NCBI GenBank assembly: GCA_963783945.1
Contig: CAWAPS010000019.1
Coordinates: 434,001 to 498,000, forward strand
DNA length: 64,000 nt
Reading direction: 5' to 3'
DNA from: CAWAPS01 sp963783945
GTDB taxonomy: Bacteria > Actinomycetota > Acidimicrobiia > Acidimicrobiales > Palsa-688
The translations under genes were made by a program, and so were the position numbers. The notes beneath the pieces were generated by a model. It saw only the letters and a program-made list of their open reading frames with translations, had not been told where the DNA came from and made no database searches. The number at the start of each line of letters is the position of its first letter. Position 1 is the stretch's first letter. Below are positions 16,599 to 25,425 of the stretch, piece by piece.

Positions 16599-17444
16599 TT
16601 GATGGTCTCTCCTGATATCCGATCGGTGACCGCCGAAGAGGTCGGTCACTTTCGCGACCGAGGCTGGGTGAAGCTCGACCGGCTGATATCACCGGGGCTG
16701 GCCGCCCGGCTGTTGGAGCGAGCCAGAACGCTCATAGGCCCCGACGGTGATGAGCACGACATGCGTCCCGGGATCGACGTCGACACCACGTGGTGGGTGG
16801 ACTATCACAACGTGGTCGAGGAGGACGAAGGATTTGCTTTCCTCGGGCTCAACCCGACGATGGGCGCCAACGCCCAGCGCCTCATCCGGCGCAATGTCGG
16901 GATCCTTGTGTGGTCGAACTTTCTCGCGGTGAAGCTGGGCGCGAAGCAGGGGTCGCGACGTCCGAGCGAACCGGCGTACCTCCGTCAAGACGGCCCGGAC
17001 CTGCCCATCGACCGCCCGGGGTGGGTCAGGCTATGGATCGCGTTGGATCGCATTACCCCCGAGATGGGCGCCATCCGGTTTGTCGACAGATCACATCGCC
17101 TTGGCCTGCTGGGACGGACGCACCTGAACCGGGCCGGCTACTCGCCGGAAGCCGGGCTGTTCGCCGAGTACCCGGAGATCACCGATATGCCTGTGACCGA
17201 GGGCCTCGAGTTCGAGCCGGGAGACGCCGCAGCCTACGGTATGCACACCCTTTCCGGTGACCAGGCGAACAACACGGATAAGCCCAGGTGGGCGCTCGTT
17301 CTCACCTACTTCGCCGACGACACGTACTACACCGGGAATCAGCTGTGCTCGGGAGAGACCGTGCAGAAGATCGCCGAAGCCGGCCTGGCGCCCGGCGACC
17401 GGTTCGGTGGTCCGGTCTTCCCGCGGGTATGCGACGCGACCTGA
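16599..17444 (+). CDS. Phytanoyl-CoA dioxygenase-fold protein lacking both iron-binding histidines
   Basis: A 281-residue member of the PhyH family of Fe(II)/2-oxoglutarate oxygenases, clearly paralogous to the gene facing it at 17476-18288 (shared HFRDYGWVKLD-like start, RxDxPDxPIDRxG core, FEPGDA region). In the active paralogue the HxD ligands are His129 and Asp131, with the distal ligand His210. Here these positions are Arg129, Asp131 and Ser219 (RQD and TLSG). With two of three iron ligands gone, normal catalysis is unlikely. The frame is complete and undamaged, so a non-catalytic binding or regulatory role is possible, as is early decay. It may be co-transcribed with the LLM gene. Confidence 0.75.
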   Translation: MMVSPDIRSVTAEEVGHFRDRGWVKLDRLISPGLAARLLERARTLIGPDGDEHDMRPGIDVDTTWWVDYHNVVEEDEGFAFLGLNPTMGANAQRLIRRNVGILVWSNFLAVKLGAKQGSRRPSEPAYLRQDGPDLPIDRPGWVRLWIALDRITPEMGAIRFVDRSHRLGLLGRTHLNRAGYSPEAGLFAEYPEITDMPVTEGLEFEPGDAAAYGMHTLSGDQANNTDKPRWALVLTYFADDTYYTGNQLCSGETVQKIAEAGLAPGDRFGGPVFPRVCDAT

Positions 17445-17475
17445 CGGCGCATCCGAGCCGCCCTCGGCGACGCGC

Positions 17476-18288
17476 CTAGGCGGGTAGCTTCACGCACACC
17501 CGGTCGGTGAACCGCTCGCCAGGCTCGAGAACCGCGGCCGCCCGCCTGGCGTAAGTGGACAGAGACCACGGCAGCCCGCCGGTGTACAGGGCGTCTTCCG
17601 GGATGTAGGCGATGATCAGGGCCCAACGGGGAGACGCGGTCTCGTTGTCGGCGGTGCCGTGAATGGTATAGGTCGAATGTGCGGTCGCATCGCCGGGTTT
17701 GAAATCGAACGGCCCGCTCACCGGCATATCGCTTAGCTCCGGATACAACCCGAAGAGGTCGGTGTGGGTGCGGCCCATGAGCCCAAGGTGGTTGGAGCGG
17801 TCGACGAAGCGCATGCCGCCCATGTCCGATGTGATGTGATCCAGGGCGATCCAGAAGCTCACATAGCCATTACGGTCGATCGGGTGGTCCGGTGCGTCCT
17901 GGTGCCAGGGCGTCGCCAGCCTTCGCTTGGACGGCGAGTCCTGTTTGGTGCCGATCTTGACCGCCAGCATGTCGGCGGCGAGAAGGACCCCGACATCGCG
18001 CCGGAGGAGGCTGGCCACGTTGGTACCCATCGGGGAGCTGAGGCCGACAGATCGGAAGGACTCGTCCTCCCGGACCAGGTTGTGGCGATCCACCCAGTGG
18101 AGATTCGGGGCGTCGATCCCCTCGCGGACCTCGTGGGCGTCACCGTTGGGCCCCACGTACTCCTTGGCTCGCGCCAGCAGCTCTCCGGCCAGGTCGCTCG
18201 AGATCAGCTGATCGAGCTTCACCCAGCCGTAGTCCCGAAAGTGCGCCACCTCGTCGTCGGAGACCGCCCTGATGGCATTAGAACCCAC
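17476..18288 (-). CDS. Phytanoyl-CoA dioxygenase family protein
   Basis: A 270-residue Fe(II)/2-oxoglutarate-dependent oxygenase of the PhyH family, which hydroxylates acyl-CoA or other small organic substrates. The facial triad is intact: WHQDAPDHP gives His129 and Asp131, and YTIHGTADN gives the distal His210, followed by an Arg (SPRWAL) suited to bind 2-oxoglutarate. It converges on its paralogue, with 31 bases between the stops. The ATG at 18288 gives the usual family N-terminus. The substrate is unknown; the neighbouring P450, LLM oxidoreductase and amidohydrolase suggest hydrophobic compound catabolism. Confidence 0.83.
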   Translation of the reverse strand: MGSNAIRAVSDDEVAHFRDYGWVKLDQLISSDLAGELLARAKEYVGPNGDAHEVREGIDAPNLHWVDRHNLVREDESFRSVGLSSPMGTNVASLLRRDVGVLLAADMLAVKIGTKQDSPSKRRLATPWHQDAPDHPIDRNGYVSFWIALDHITSDMGGMRFVDRSNHLGLMGRTHTDLFGLYPELSDMPVSGPFDFKPGDATAHSTYTIHGTADNETASPRWALIIAYIPEDALYTGGLPWSLSTYARRAAAVLEPGERFTDRVCVKLPA

Positions 18289-18331
18289 AGCCGAATGCTA
18301 CCGAGTACGGCAATTGCCGTCAACGCAAGAG

Positions 18332-19714
18332 TCAGTCCCAGGGGCCGCGGGTGCGAAAGGCGTAGGTGCCGGTGCCGGCTATATACGGGTGGCTGGTCAG
18401 GTCCGGGACCGTGGAGATCTCCTCGACAGACGGTCCGATCCGTCCGGCGATCTTGTGCAATGCCGGGCCGTTCAGACGGGGATAGGCGTCGAGAGCGTTC
18501 TCGCCCACGATCCTGCGGACCTTGTCGACTGGAAGCCCGTGGTAGGTGTTGGCCAGCGCGACCCGCGTCATCGGGTAGGCCCCCGGGTCCTCGGCGTAGG
18601 TGTAGGTACCTTCCGGATGCGGATAGTCCGATCCCCACAGGAAGCGGTCCTCCCGGCTGATGTCCATGGCCGCTTCAGCCTCGAATCGCGACTGGAAACT
18701 GTTGCCCAACCAGACGTTGCTGGCCATGTACTCACTCGGCGCCTTGGGCAGCGGGTCGTCCTTGCGCAGACCCGGCGAGTAGTAAATCGAGTCCATCTTG
18801 AGGTTCATCTGCTCCCAGATGACACCGGGAACCTCGGTCACGACCAGTCTCAGATCTGGATGCCGAGCGAACGCCCCGAAGAACACCAAGGCGTAGACCA
18901 CCCGGATGCCCCACTCGGTTGAATCCATCTGGCTGAACATGCGGTGGGCCTCGGTGGGCATGGCCGCAAAGCCGTGTTCGACCGGGGGGACCGACCCGAT
19001 ATGAGTTGCCAGCGTCATGTTCAGTGCGGCGGCGGCGGCGAAGAAGCGATCGAAGGCCGGATCGTCGGGTTGCACGTTGCCGAACACCCCGGGCGCCGGG
19101 AAGTTCACCCCGCCGAGACCGTGTTCGGCCGCCCACTCCAGTTCGGTGGTGGCGGCATCGATATCCCAGAACGGCAGCTGGGCCAGCCCGACGATTCGCT
19201 CCGGCTCGACCGAGCAGAAGTCGCTCAGCCAGCGATTGTAGATGGAGCGGCCAACCCCCACGAGCCGGCGCTCCTCAGCGGACGGCGAGCCGTTGCCGAA
19301 CATGTTCATGAGATCGAACGGGAACGGCTGGCCGTTGAGGCTGTTGTGAAAGATCACACTTCCCGCCACCCCGTCGCGATCCATATCGCGCAGCCGGGCA
19401 TGAGGGTCGTGGTGGCCCGCTGTCTTCAGATTGCGCCGGCATCCGTTGCGATATTCGTCCGAGAACGTCTCGAGGAACATCTCCAGGCCCACATCCGGAT
19501 TTGCGATCTCCGACGAGGCGAAGTCGTCGTACCGCCTCAGATACTTCTTCGGGCAGTATCCTCGTAGGTCCTCCACCAGGCGCGGCCCCACGTGCGAGTC
19601 AGAAGAGAAGAGCATCAAAGGCTCGTCGTGCTGATCGTGCTGATCGTGGTGATCCGCCAGATCATGCAGATCATGCTGGTCCGGTAGCGCCACCCGCTCC
19701 GCGTGCACTGTCAT
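18332..19714 (-). CDS. Amidohydrolase-2 family metal-dependent hydrolase
   Basis: A TIM-barrel hydrolase or decarboxylase of the ACMSD-like amidohydrolase-2 family, about 460 residues. Metal-site motifs are FSSDSHV near the N-terminus, THIGSVPP in the middle and GSDYPHPEGTY with the catalytic Asp near the C-terminus. The ATG at 19714 (MTVHAERV) has GGAG about twelve bases upstream and is preferred over 19765. With that start the protein carries a His/Asp-rich stretch (QHDLHDLADHHDQHDQHDE) between residue 12 and the catalytic domain, encoded by imperfect 9-base repeats around 19625-19680. If translation began at 19615 (MLFSSDSHV) this stretch would be leader DNA. Similar amidohydrolases lie at 29-32 kb. 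Confidence 0.8.
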   Translation of the reverse strand: MTVHAERVALPDQHDLHDLADHHDQHDQHDEPLMLFSSDSHVGPRLVEDLRGYCPKKYLRRYDDFASSEIANPDVGLEMFLETFSDEYRNGCRRNLKTAGHHDPHARLRDMDRDGVAGSVIFHNSLNGQPFPFDLMNMFGNGSPSAEERRLVGVGRSIYNRWLSDFCSVEPERIVGLAQLPFWDIDAATTELEWAAEHGLGGVNFPAPGVFGNVQPDDPAFDRFFAAAAALNMTLATHIGSVPPVEHGFAAMPTEAHRMFSQMDSTEWGIRVVYALVFFGAFARHPDLRLVVTEVPGVIWEQMNLKMDSIYYSPGLRKDDPLPKAPSEYMASNVWLGNSFQSRFEAEAAMDISREDRFLWGSDYPHPEGTYTYAEDPGAYPMTRVALANTYHGLPVDKVRRIVGENALDAYPRLNGPALHKIAGRIGPSVEEISTVPDLTSHPYIAGTGTYAFRTRGPWD

Positions 19715-19890
19715 CGTTGCCGAGCTCCGTTCGTGAGTCGCCAGCGCGCTTCGTGTAGCCGCCAACAGTACCTCCCTTGGCGCCAGCCCGACACAGGCCA
19801 GCGACTACGACCAATGGGTGGTCAAATGTGGGCAACCCATTCTCCTGGCCCGAGCCCCGACATTCCCCGGAAGTCGGCGTGACCCACTCT

Positions 19891-19941
19891 CATAGTTTGT
19901 GCGCTTAGCCCGCTAGGAGCGGGCTAAGCGCACAAACTATG
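19891..19941. repeat. 51-bp perfect palindromic element, copy 1
   Basis: Two 24-base arms (19891-19914 and 19918-19941) are exact reverse complements around the three-base loop AGG. The outer part of each arm reads CATAGTTTGTGCGC. No T-tract follows on either strand, so a simple intrinsic terminator is unlikely. A related 51-base copy with the same loop lies at 39669-39719, making this a dispersed element (REP- or MITE-like), not a local operator. It lies upstream of the amidohydrolase gene and downstream of the DinB gene. Confidence 0.85.
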
Positions 19942-19948
19942 AAAGGCG

Positions 19949-20015
19949 CCGGCGGGGTGCGAGCCGCGCCGGCCGGGTGCAACGGGCCCCGGCGGGGTGC
20001 GAGCCGCGCCGGCCG
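19949..20015. repeat. Direct repeat, two 27-bp units with 40-bp period
   Basis: A 27-base GC-rich unit (starting CCGGCGGGGTGCGAGCC) occurs at 19949-19975 and again, identically, at 19989-20015. The units are separated by 13 bases, directly next to the palindrome. They end 35 bases before the DinB stop codon. No function is evident. Confidence 0.8.
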
Positions 20016-20050
20016 CGATCAGAGGGCTCTGTCACCAGCCCCCGGCCCGG

Positions 20051-20569
20051 TCACAGGCCGACGGACCCGTCCTGCAGCTCCCTCAGGAAGTCGGCGTGTC
20101 CGTTGTGGCGGGCGTACTCCTGGATCATATGCAGGTAGATCGCTCTCAGGGAGACCTCGCGCTCGCGCCACTCCCCGGTGTCGTCCAAGCCCCGGCCGCT
20201 CGCCGCTTGGCGGCACGCCTCGCACTCCTCCCGCCAGGTCGCCAGGTCCTGCTCCCAGCTGACGCCGTCCAGCGGAATCAGAGGACTGCCTTCCACCGCG
20301 GGGTCGTACCAGATCCGAGGCAGATCAGGGTCGCGAAGCAGCACCCGGCGAAACCAGTTGCGTTCGGCCTCGGCAAGATGGCGTACCAGTCCGTGCAGCG
20401 ACAGGAGCGACGTCGAAATGGGCCGAGCCGTCCGCTGTTCCTGGTCAAGTCCGTCGCACTTCACCACCAGAGTGGCCCGGTGGAACTCCAGCCAGCGCTC
20501 GAGCAGCTCCCGTTCGTCGCGCACATACGTCGGCCGCACCCGGGCCTGATCCGTGACTGGCTCCACCAT
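20051..20569 (-). CDS. DinB/DUF664-family protein
   Basis: A 172-residue four-helix-bundle protein of the DinB/YfiT superfamily (DUF664 branch), several members of which are metal-dependent thiol transferases. The three-histidine metal site is visible: HLAEAERNWF in the second helix and YLHMIQEYARHNGHAD in the last. The KCDGLDQEQ segment near residue 38 is typical of the DUF664 group. The length is normal. It is convergent with nothing; the region downstream holds repeats. Members are often stress-induced, possibly using mycothiol in actinobacteria, but the substrate here is unknown. Confidence 0.83.
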   Translation of the reverse strand: MVEPVTDQARVRPTYVRDERELLERWLEFHRATLVVKCDGLDQEQRTARPISTSLLSLHGLVRHLAEAERNWFRRVLLRDPDLPRIWYDPAVEGSPLIPLDGVSWEQDLATWREECEACRQAASGRGLDDTGEWREREVSLRAIYLHMIQEYARHNGHADFLRELQDGSVGL

Positions 20570-20728
20570 GGCCTTCCCCCCTCTGTGCTCGCGGGCCCCA
20601 GGTTATCCCGTTGACTTGCGACCGGCTAGGAATCGGGAGGCGGTCTGCCGATATAGTTGCCCACAACACAGCACTGGTGCGGTGGAGATCGGACCGTCAA
20701 CACGACAAGGGAGATTTACACCCGGGCC

Positions 20729-21541
20729 ATGTCGGAAAAGGTCGCTCTCGTTACCGGGGCCAGTCGGGGTCTCGGAGCCGCCTTGGCCGTGGCCCTGGCC
20801 CGGGACGGATATGCCGTTGTGTGCGCGGCCCGGGCCACCCGCCGGGCCCCGCAAGAGACGGCCGGAACCATCGACGATGTGGTTGACCGGATTCGCGCCG
20901 TCGGAGGCACAGCCGTCGGAGTGCGAGTGGATGTCTCCGATCGCAGCCAGGTCGCTGACGTCGTGACCCGGACCATCGCTGAATTCGGCCGGCTGGACGT
21001 CCTGGTGAACAACGCAGCTACGGGGACGGTCGGCGGTATCGACGTCTCGCTGCCCGATCACGACCTGGTAATGGCGGTCAACCTGGATGCTCCCTTCATA
21101 GCCTCCCGCCAAGCTGTGCCGCACATGCGTGCGCTCGGTGAGGGGCGCATCCTCAATGTCTCGTCCTTTGTCGCGCTCCGAGCGGTCCCCACCACCTCGT
21201 CGATGTCGTACGGCATGGCCAAACTCGCGGTGGAGCGGCTTACGGTTGATCTGGCAAAGCAGGTGAAGCCGGATGGGATCGCGGTGAACTGCTTCCGTGT
21301 CGATACGCCCATCGCTTCCGAGGGGGCGGCCGCCCACATGCGCATCCATGCGCCGGAGCAGGACTTAAGCTCGTGGATCCCATCGGAAGTGGCGGCAGAA
21401 GGTCCGGTTTGGATGCTACAGCAGCCCGTCACCTATACGGGGCAGCTCGAGAGCATGAGGCGGTTGGCCCAGCGCGAGCACATCATGCCCGCGGTGGCGG
21501 CGTGGCCGGGCCCTCCTCCGCCCACAACCTTTCCCACCTGA
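20729..21541 (+). CDS. SDR-family oxidoreductase
   Basis: A classical short-chain dehydrogenase of 270 residues. It has TGASRGLGAALAVAL for NAD(P) binding, NNAATG in place of NNAG, the catalytic Ser in NVSSF and the Tyr/Lys in YGMAK. The frame is open from 20657 but homology starts at MSEKVALVTG, so the ATG at 20729 is chosen. The C-terminus (after about residue 225) carries an extra segment ending in a proline-rich tail. It stands alone between the DinB gene (divergent) and a 9-base tandem repeat. Substrate unknown. Confidence 0.8.
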   Translation: MSEKVALVTGASRGLGAALAVALARDGYAVVCAARATRRAPQETAGTIDDVVDRIRAVGGTAVGVRVDVSDRSQVADVVTRTIAEFGRLDVLVNNAATGTVGGIDVSLPDHDLVMAVNLDAPFIASRQAVPHMRALGEGRILNVSSFVALRAVPTTSSMSYGMAKLAVERLTVDLAKQVKPDGIAVNCFRVDTPIASEGAAAHMRIHAPEQDLSSWIPSEVAAEGPVWMLQQPVTYTGQLESMRRLAQREHIMPAVAAWPGPPPPTTFPT

Positions 21542-21588
21542 CCCGGCTGCCCGTACGTCGAGGCGCGCCGGGTCAACGTCTTCCCTGG

Positions 21589-21624
21589 CGGAAGTAGCGG
21601 AAGTAGCGGAAGTAGAGGAAGTAG
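21589..21624. repeat. 9-bp tandem repeat, four units
   Basis: Three CGGAAGTAG units at 21589-21615 are followed by AGGAAGTAG at 21616-21624. The tract is intergenic, between the SDR stop and the lipoprotein gene. It is likely to vary in copy number by slippage. Confidence 0.8.
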
Positions 21625-21676
21625 AGGCCCCCGCACTCGACGCTCGATGACCGTCCCGAATCGATAGGCTCGACCT

Positions 21677-22132
21677 GTGAACCATGACGGCCAGAACAGG
21701 TTGGCGGCGAGGGCCTGCTGGTCGTGGCGCGACACCCGTCCTTCGCCTCGCCAACACCCCTTCCACCGGGGATCCGCCTTTCGCCGGGCGAGCATGCTGC
21801 TGGCGGCGGCGACATTGGGGGTGGCAGCCGCGGCGTGCGGAGGCTCCGGCTCGAGCCACACCGCCGCTCAGGACGCCACCGCCGCCTGCCAGGCCCTCGC
21901 CCGTTCGCACGGCCAGCTGTCCTCGCTCTCGCTGTCTGCCGGGTACCGGCTGACCGGGGGGGCCAACCTGGGGGTGGCGGCGGCGGGCGAAGACAGCAAG
22001 AAGTACGGAAACCTGTCGCAACCCATGAAGTCGGTACAGGCGGACGTCTCCAATAACGCGAGCGGGGCGATCGCCAAGGACGTCGACGCCGCCCTCGAGG
22101 CATGCAAGGCGGACAAGCTGCCGTCCAAGTGA
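21677..22132 (+). CDS. Small secreted lipoprotein of unknown function
   Basis: A lipoprotein with a hydrophobic signal (MLLAAATLGVAAAA) ending in AAAC, followed by a Gly/Ser-rich linker and a roughly 95-residue Ala-rich helical domain. The ATG at 21677 gives 151 residues with a long arginine-rich n-region; the ATG at 21794 would start directly at the hydrophobic core without positive charges, so an intermediate non-ATG start is possible. One further Cys near the C-terminus (LEACKADK) could pair with another in QDATAACQA. No family is recognised. It is convergent with the exporter gene, with 15 bases between the stops. Confidence 0.55.
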   Translation: MNHDGQNRLAARACWSWRDTRPSPRQHPFHRGSAFRRASMLLAAATLGVAAAACGGSGSSHTAAQDATAACQALARSHGQLSSLSLSAGYRLTGGANLGVAAAGEDSKKYGNLSQPMKSVQADVSNNASGAIAKDVDAALEACKADKLPSK

Positions 22133-22147
22133 GGGGGCCGGCTCGGC

Positions 22148-23647
22148 TTATTCCACCTCGACCAGATGCGGTGCCGGCGCGAGGGTGCCACCGTCCTCGC
22201 CGGAAGCCATCTTGGCGTGGCGGCGCTCAACTAGAACCAGGACCACGATCGGGACCACAGCCACGGCACTGATGGCCAGCACCCACCGGAAGGCGATACT
22301 AAAGGCGGCGGCCTGCGCGCTGAGCGACCCGCCGGCGTGGTTCAGGTTGTTCTCCAGGATGATCGTCAGAATGGCCGTGCCGATCGACCCACCTACCCGC
22401 ATCACGATGTTGAGCTGAGACGAGGCGTCATTGATGTCGTTGCGGCCCAGGGCCCGGAAGGCGGCGGTCATGGTCGGCGTGAACGCCAGCACGATCCCGA
22501 AGCCCTGTATGACCATGGTGGCCCCGATCACGAGATAGGACGTGTCGGCGCCGAGCAGCGCGAACGGGACAGTGAAGACAACCGTGATGAAGGCGCCGAT
22601 CGCGGCGGTCACGCCCGCTCCCAGCCGGTCGGTCATCCGCCCCGACAGCCAGGATGCGGCTAAGGCGCCGAGCCCCCGGGGTGCCAGCAGCAGCCCGGTC
22701 GCCACCGGACTCTGGTGGCGCACGGTCTGGAAGTAGAGCGGCAGCAGGATCATGCCCCCGAAGAAGGCCGCCCCCAATCCGAACGTGGACACCGAGGCGG
22801 CCGAGAACGCCTTGTTGAGGTACAGGCGGACGTTCAACAACGGGCGAGTGGTGCGCAGGGCGTGCAGTACGAACGCCCCTACGAGGAGCAGCCCGGCGGC
22901 CAGAGGTAAGACCACGTGCGTGAGTCCCTCGGCGGACGATCCCACCTCGGCCAAGCCGTAGGTCACCCCGACCAGTCCGGTAGCCACCAGGGCCAGGCCG
23001 ACGACGTCCAGGCGCCCGGCGTCCTCGCGGCCGCCGGACGGCAGCTTGCGCAGACCGGTGATCACGGCGAGCACCCCGATGGGGACGTTGACGAAGAAGA
23101 TCCACCGCCAGCCCACGTTGTCGAGCAGTAGGCCGCCGACCGTCGGACCCACCACCGGGGCGAGGACCACGGGCACGCTCAGGGCGCTCATCACCCGAGC
23201 CAGATTTCGCGGGCCTGCGGCTTTGACCATGATCATCTGGCCGACCGGCACGATGGTCCCCCCGCCCACGCCCTGGATGACCCGAAAGGCGATCAGCTCC
23301 CCCGTGGAGGTGGCCAGGCCGCACAAGGCCGAGCCCAGCGTGAACAGGACGATCGACACCAGGTACACCCGCTTGGGTCCGAAGCGACGCGCCGCCCACG
23401 CGGTAAGCGGTATCACCGCGGCCAGCGACAGCAGATAGGCGCTCACCACCCACTGCACGTCCCTCAGCGTCGTATGAAAATCGTGGGACAGCGACTGCAG
23501 CGCGATGTTGACGATCGTGGTGTCGAGCACCGTCATGATGCTTCCAAGGATGAGAACGGTGACGATCGTCCACACCTCGGCGTCGATCCGGCCGGGTGCC
23601 CGCTCGCCCGAGGGAGCAGAGGTCTGGTCGGTCGACATTGAACTCAA
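22148..23647 (-). CDS. DHA2-family (EmrB/QacA-type) MFS multidrug exporter
   Basis: A 499-residue proton-coupled drug exporter with about 14 transmembrane segments. Helix 1 carries the family motif MTVLDTTIVNIAL, the loop after helix 2 has AWAARRFGPKRVYLV (motif A), and helix 5 has APVVGPTVGGLLLDN (motif C of antiporters). The ATG at 23647 is followed closely by a second ATG. There is no TetR or MarR gene next to it. It probably exports lipophilic compounds, perhaps catabolic intermediates, but the substrate is not predictable. Confidence 0.88.
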   Translation of the reverse strand: MSSMSTDQTSAPSGERAPGRIDAEVWTIVTVLILGSIMTVLDTTIVNIALQSLSHDFHTTLRDVQWVVSAYLLSLAAVIPLTAWAARRFGPKRVYLVSIVLFTLGSALCGLATSTGELIAFRVIQGVGGGTIVPVGQMIMVKAAGPRNLARVMSALSVPVVLAPVVGPTVGGLLLDNVGWRWIFFVNVPIGVLAVITGLRKLPSGGREDAGRLDVVGLALVATGLVGVTYGLAEVGSSAEGLTHVVLPLAAGLLLVGAFVLHALRTTRPLLNVRLYLNKAFSAASVSTFGLGAAFFGGMILLPLYFQTVRHQSPVATGLLLAPRGLGALAASWLSGRMTDRLGAGVTAAIGAFITVVFTVPFALLGADTSYLVIGATMVIQGFGIVLAFTPTMTAAFRALGRNDINDASSQLNIVMRVGGSIGTAILTIILENNLNHAGGSLSAQAAAFSIAFRWVLAISAVAVVPIVVLVLVERRHAKMASGEDGGTLAPAPHLVEVE

Positions 23648-24273
23648 ACCTCCGGAGGGCCAAGGGGCTTCGCGGCCCCGCCTGGCGTAGCGCGATGCCT
23701 AAAGGTTAGCCACCATAACTTTTTCTATCAAGTGGTTTCACAGCGAAACAGTGGCAACACCACCTTCCACCGAACCCTACCGGGGAGTAGGTACTTCATC
23801 TGGGTTGACGGTGTATCGAAGAGCATGTAGGCGCCGGGCGCCGCCTTCGACGGCACCGGCAGACCTCTCGCTATCTCATGTCCTCTAGTGCGTTCCGGCT
23901 GCCGAAGTCTGTTCTTGGCAGCAGGGCGCACCTGAGCGTGTGGCTGAGCCATTCTTCGTACTGGGGCGGCGTCTATTGACGTTCGCCAATCAGAGCGTGG
24001 TGGGTGTTGGGGTTTGCGATCGATCCACATGATGTCTGTGGCGGTGGTGTCCGTCAGGCCTTCTCGCAGGGCTCCCTTGCGGTCGAGTCATCGGTGGAGG
24101 TCGGGCTCACCTTCGATCGTCTGCCATTTCTCACGGCCTTGGACTCGGGCCGGGAACCGTTGAGGGACGGCGTTATCGTCGCCGGCGTTCGGGTCAAATG
24201 GCGAACGGTCGTCCGGGCGGGTTGATGGTCCTTTGGGGATACTCGACCGCCGGCTGGCATCGCGGCGCGCCGG
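23648..24273. other. 626-bp stretch without a recognised gene
   Basis: No reading frame here has family features or a convincing ribosome-binding site. The 73-codon frame at 24004-24225 and the minus-strand frame at 23728-24030 show no domain I recognise. The first 100 bases hold the exporter promoter region, including the AT-rich CATAACTTTTTCTATCAAG. Decayed coding DNA is possible. Confidence 0.5.
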
Positions 24274-25110
24274 CTACTCCATGAACTGGTAGACCACGGC
24301 GAGGTTGTGCTGCGGCGGCACCATCATCGAGTCGGGTGAGTCCCCGGAGACCAGCTCGATGCCACGCGACGCGAAGTAGGCGGCGGTCGCATGCAGGTCG
24401 CGCACCGCGAACGTGGTGGCCCACACCCGAGGCCCATAGCGAACGATGTAGTCCTCGATCGGCCCGGGACCGGTCGGGACGAGGAGCTCGACGGGGATCC
24501 CGATATCGAGCCCGACGGCGGTCGCCGCGACAGCCGGCCGCTCGGACCGGTAGGTGACCTTGCCGCCGGTCAACTCGCACCAGAAGCGCTCGGCTTCCCC
24601 CAAGTCCGTGCAGGCGAAGCTGAGGTGGTGCAGACCGCGATAGCCGATGGGATGCTCCTCCCACCACCGCCCCGTCCGCCGGGCGTTGACGTAGGGCGCC
24701 GGCGGAGGGTCGGCGTGCCAATCGCCGTCGTAGACCTGCAGACAGACACCCTGCGTCGCCGACGGCCTGGTATAGAAGTCGGTGCCACGCTCTAGGAGGA
24801 TCCCGACCCCTCGTTGTTTGACGACCTCGAGGGACTCCGGCACCGACGGCACCATGATCTCGATGCCCTGGTAGTGCGGGCCGTACCTCGCCAGCAGCTT
24901 CCCCTCGGCTTTGTCCATGATCTTCGGCGCGAGCACCTCGATTATTTCGGCGCCAACGTCGACCAAACAGCCGGCCGTGAAGGGGTTCGCGCCGATCTCC
25001 CTCAGGAACTGGCCGCCGAACAGGTCCTGGAGGTGGGCGACAGCGGTGTCATAGTCGTCGACGATCTGGTTGATGTGATTGAGCTTGAGGATCTTTAGCT
25101 GCGCAGCCAC
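24274..25110 (-). CDS. VOC-superfamily (glyoxalase/dioxygenase-like) protein, two domains
   Basis: A 278-residue protein with two vicinal-oxygen-chelate modules. The first starts at LNHINQIVDDYDTAVAHLQD and the second at GLHHLSFACTDLGEAERFW; both have a His that can bind metal at the module start, and each ends in a strand with a Glu or Gln in the expected place. Members act as extradiol dioxygenases, glyoxalases or epimerases. The product is not predictable, but catabolic clusters of actinobacteria often carry such genes. The start at 25110 gives the usual N-terminus. It is followed by no co-directional gene. Confidence 0.78.
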   Translation of the reverse strand: MAAQLKILKLNHINQIVDDYDTAVAHLQDLFGGQFLREIGANPFTAGCLVDVGAEIIEVLAPKIMDKAEGKLLARYGPHYQGIEIMVPSVPESLEVVKQRGVGILLERGTDFYTRPSATQGVCLQVYDGDWHADPPPAPYVNARRTGRWWEEHPIGYRGLHHLSFACTDLGEAERFWCELTGGKVTYRSERPAVAATAVGLDIGIPVELLVPTGPGPIEDYIVRYGPRVWATTFAVRDLHATAAYFASRGIELVSGDSPDSMMVPPQHNLAVVYQFME

Positions 25111-25425
25111 CGGACGATAGTAGGGAATTCTGCCCCGCTCCGAGATAGCGAGACCGAAGGCCCGCCAGCAAGTGACCCCAAGAGCCTTGAGTCCCCGCCA
25201 CGTGATGGCGTCGTAGACGCTGGAGGGACAATGGGTTCCGCACTGGCATCATGCGTGGACGACCTGGGAGAGGGTAGGTCGCAATGGAGTCGAGGATGGA
25301 GGGCCCAAACCGGAGTCCTGACGGAAATGCGACGACCGCCCCCCGGCACCCGAACGGACCAATTGCATGGCGGACCAGATACGAGGGGTCTTTCGCCCAG
25401 GAGGTGTTGAAGGTAACTCGGCGCG
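25111..25425. other. 315-bp divergent spacer without a recognised gene
   Basis: The stretch separates the minus-strand VOC gene from the plus-strand BrkB/YihY remnant. I see no family-like reading frame and no clear hairpin. An in-frame TAA at 25414 limits the N-terminus of the following gene. Confidence 0.5.

Noticed and set aside
19891..19941. Palindrome as an intrinsic terminator
   Set aside because: No T-run on either strand and a related copy 20 kb away; a dispersed element explains it better.
19949..20015. CRISPR array
   Set aside because: Only two units with a 13-base spacer and no cas genes.
24004..24225. Possible 73-residue gene
   Set aside because: No ribosome-binding site, no recognised motif, and the opposite strand is equally open, as expected in GC-rich DNA.
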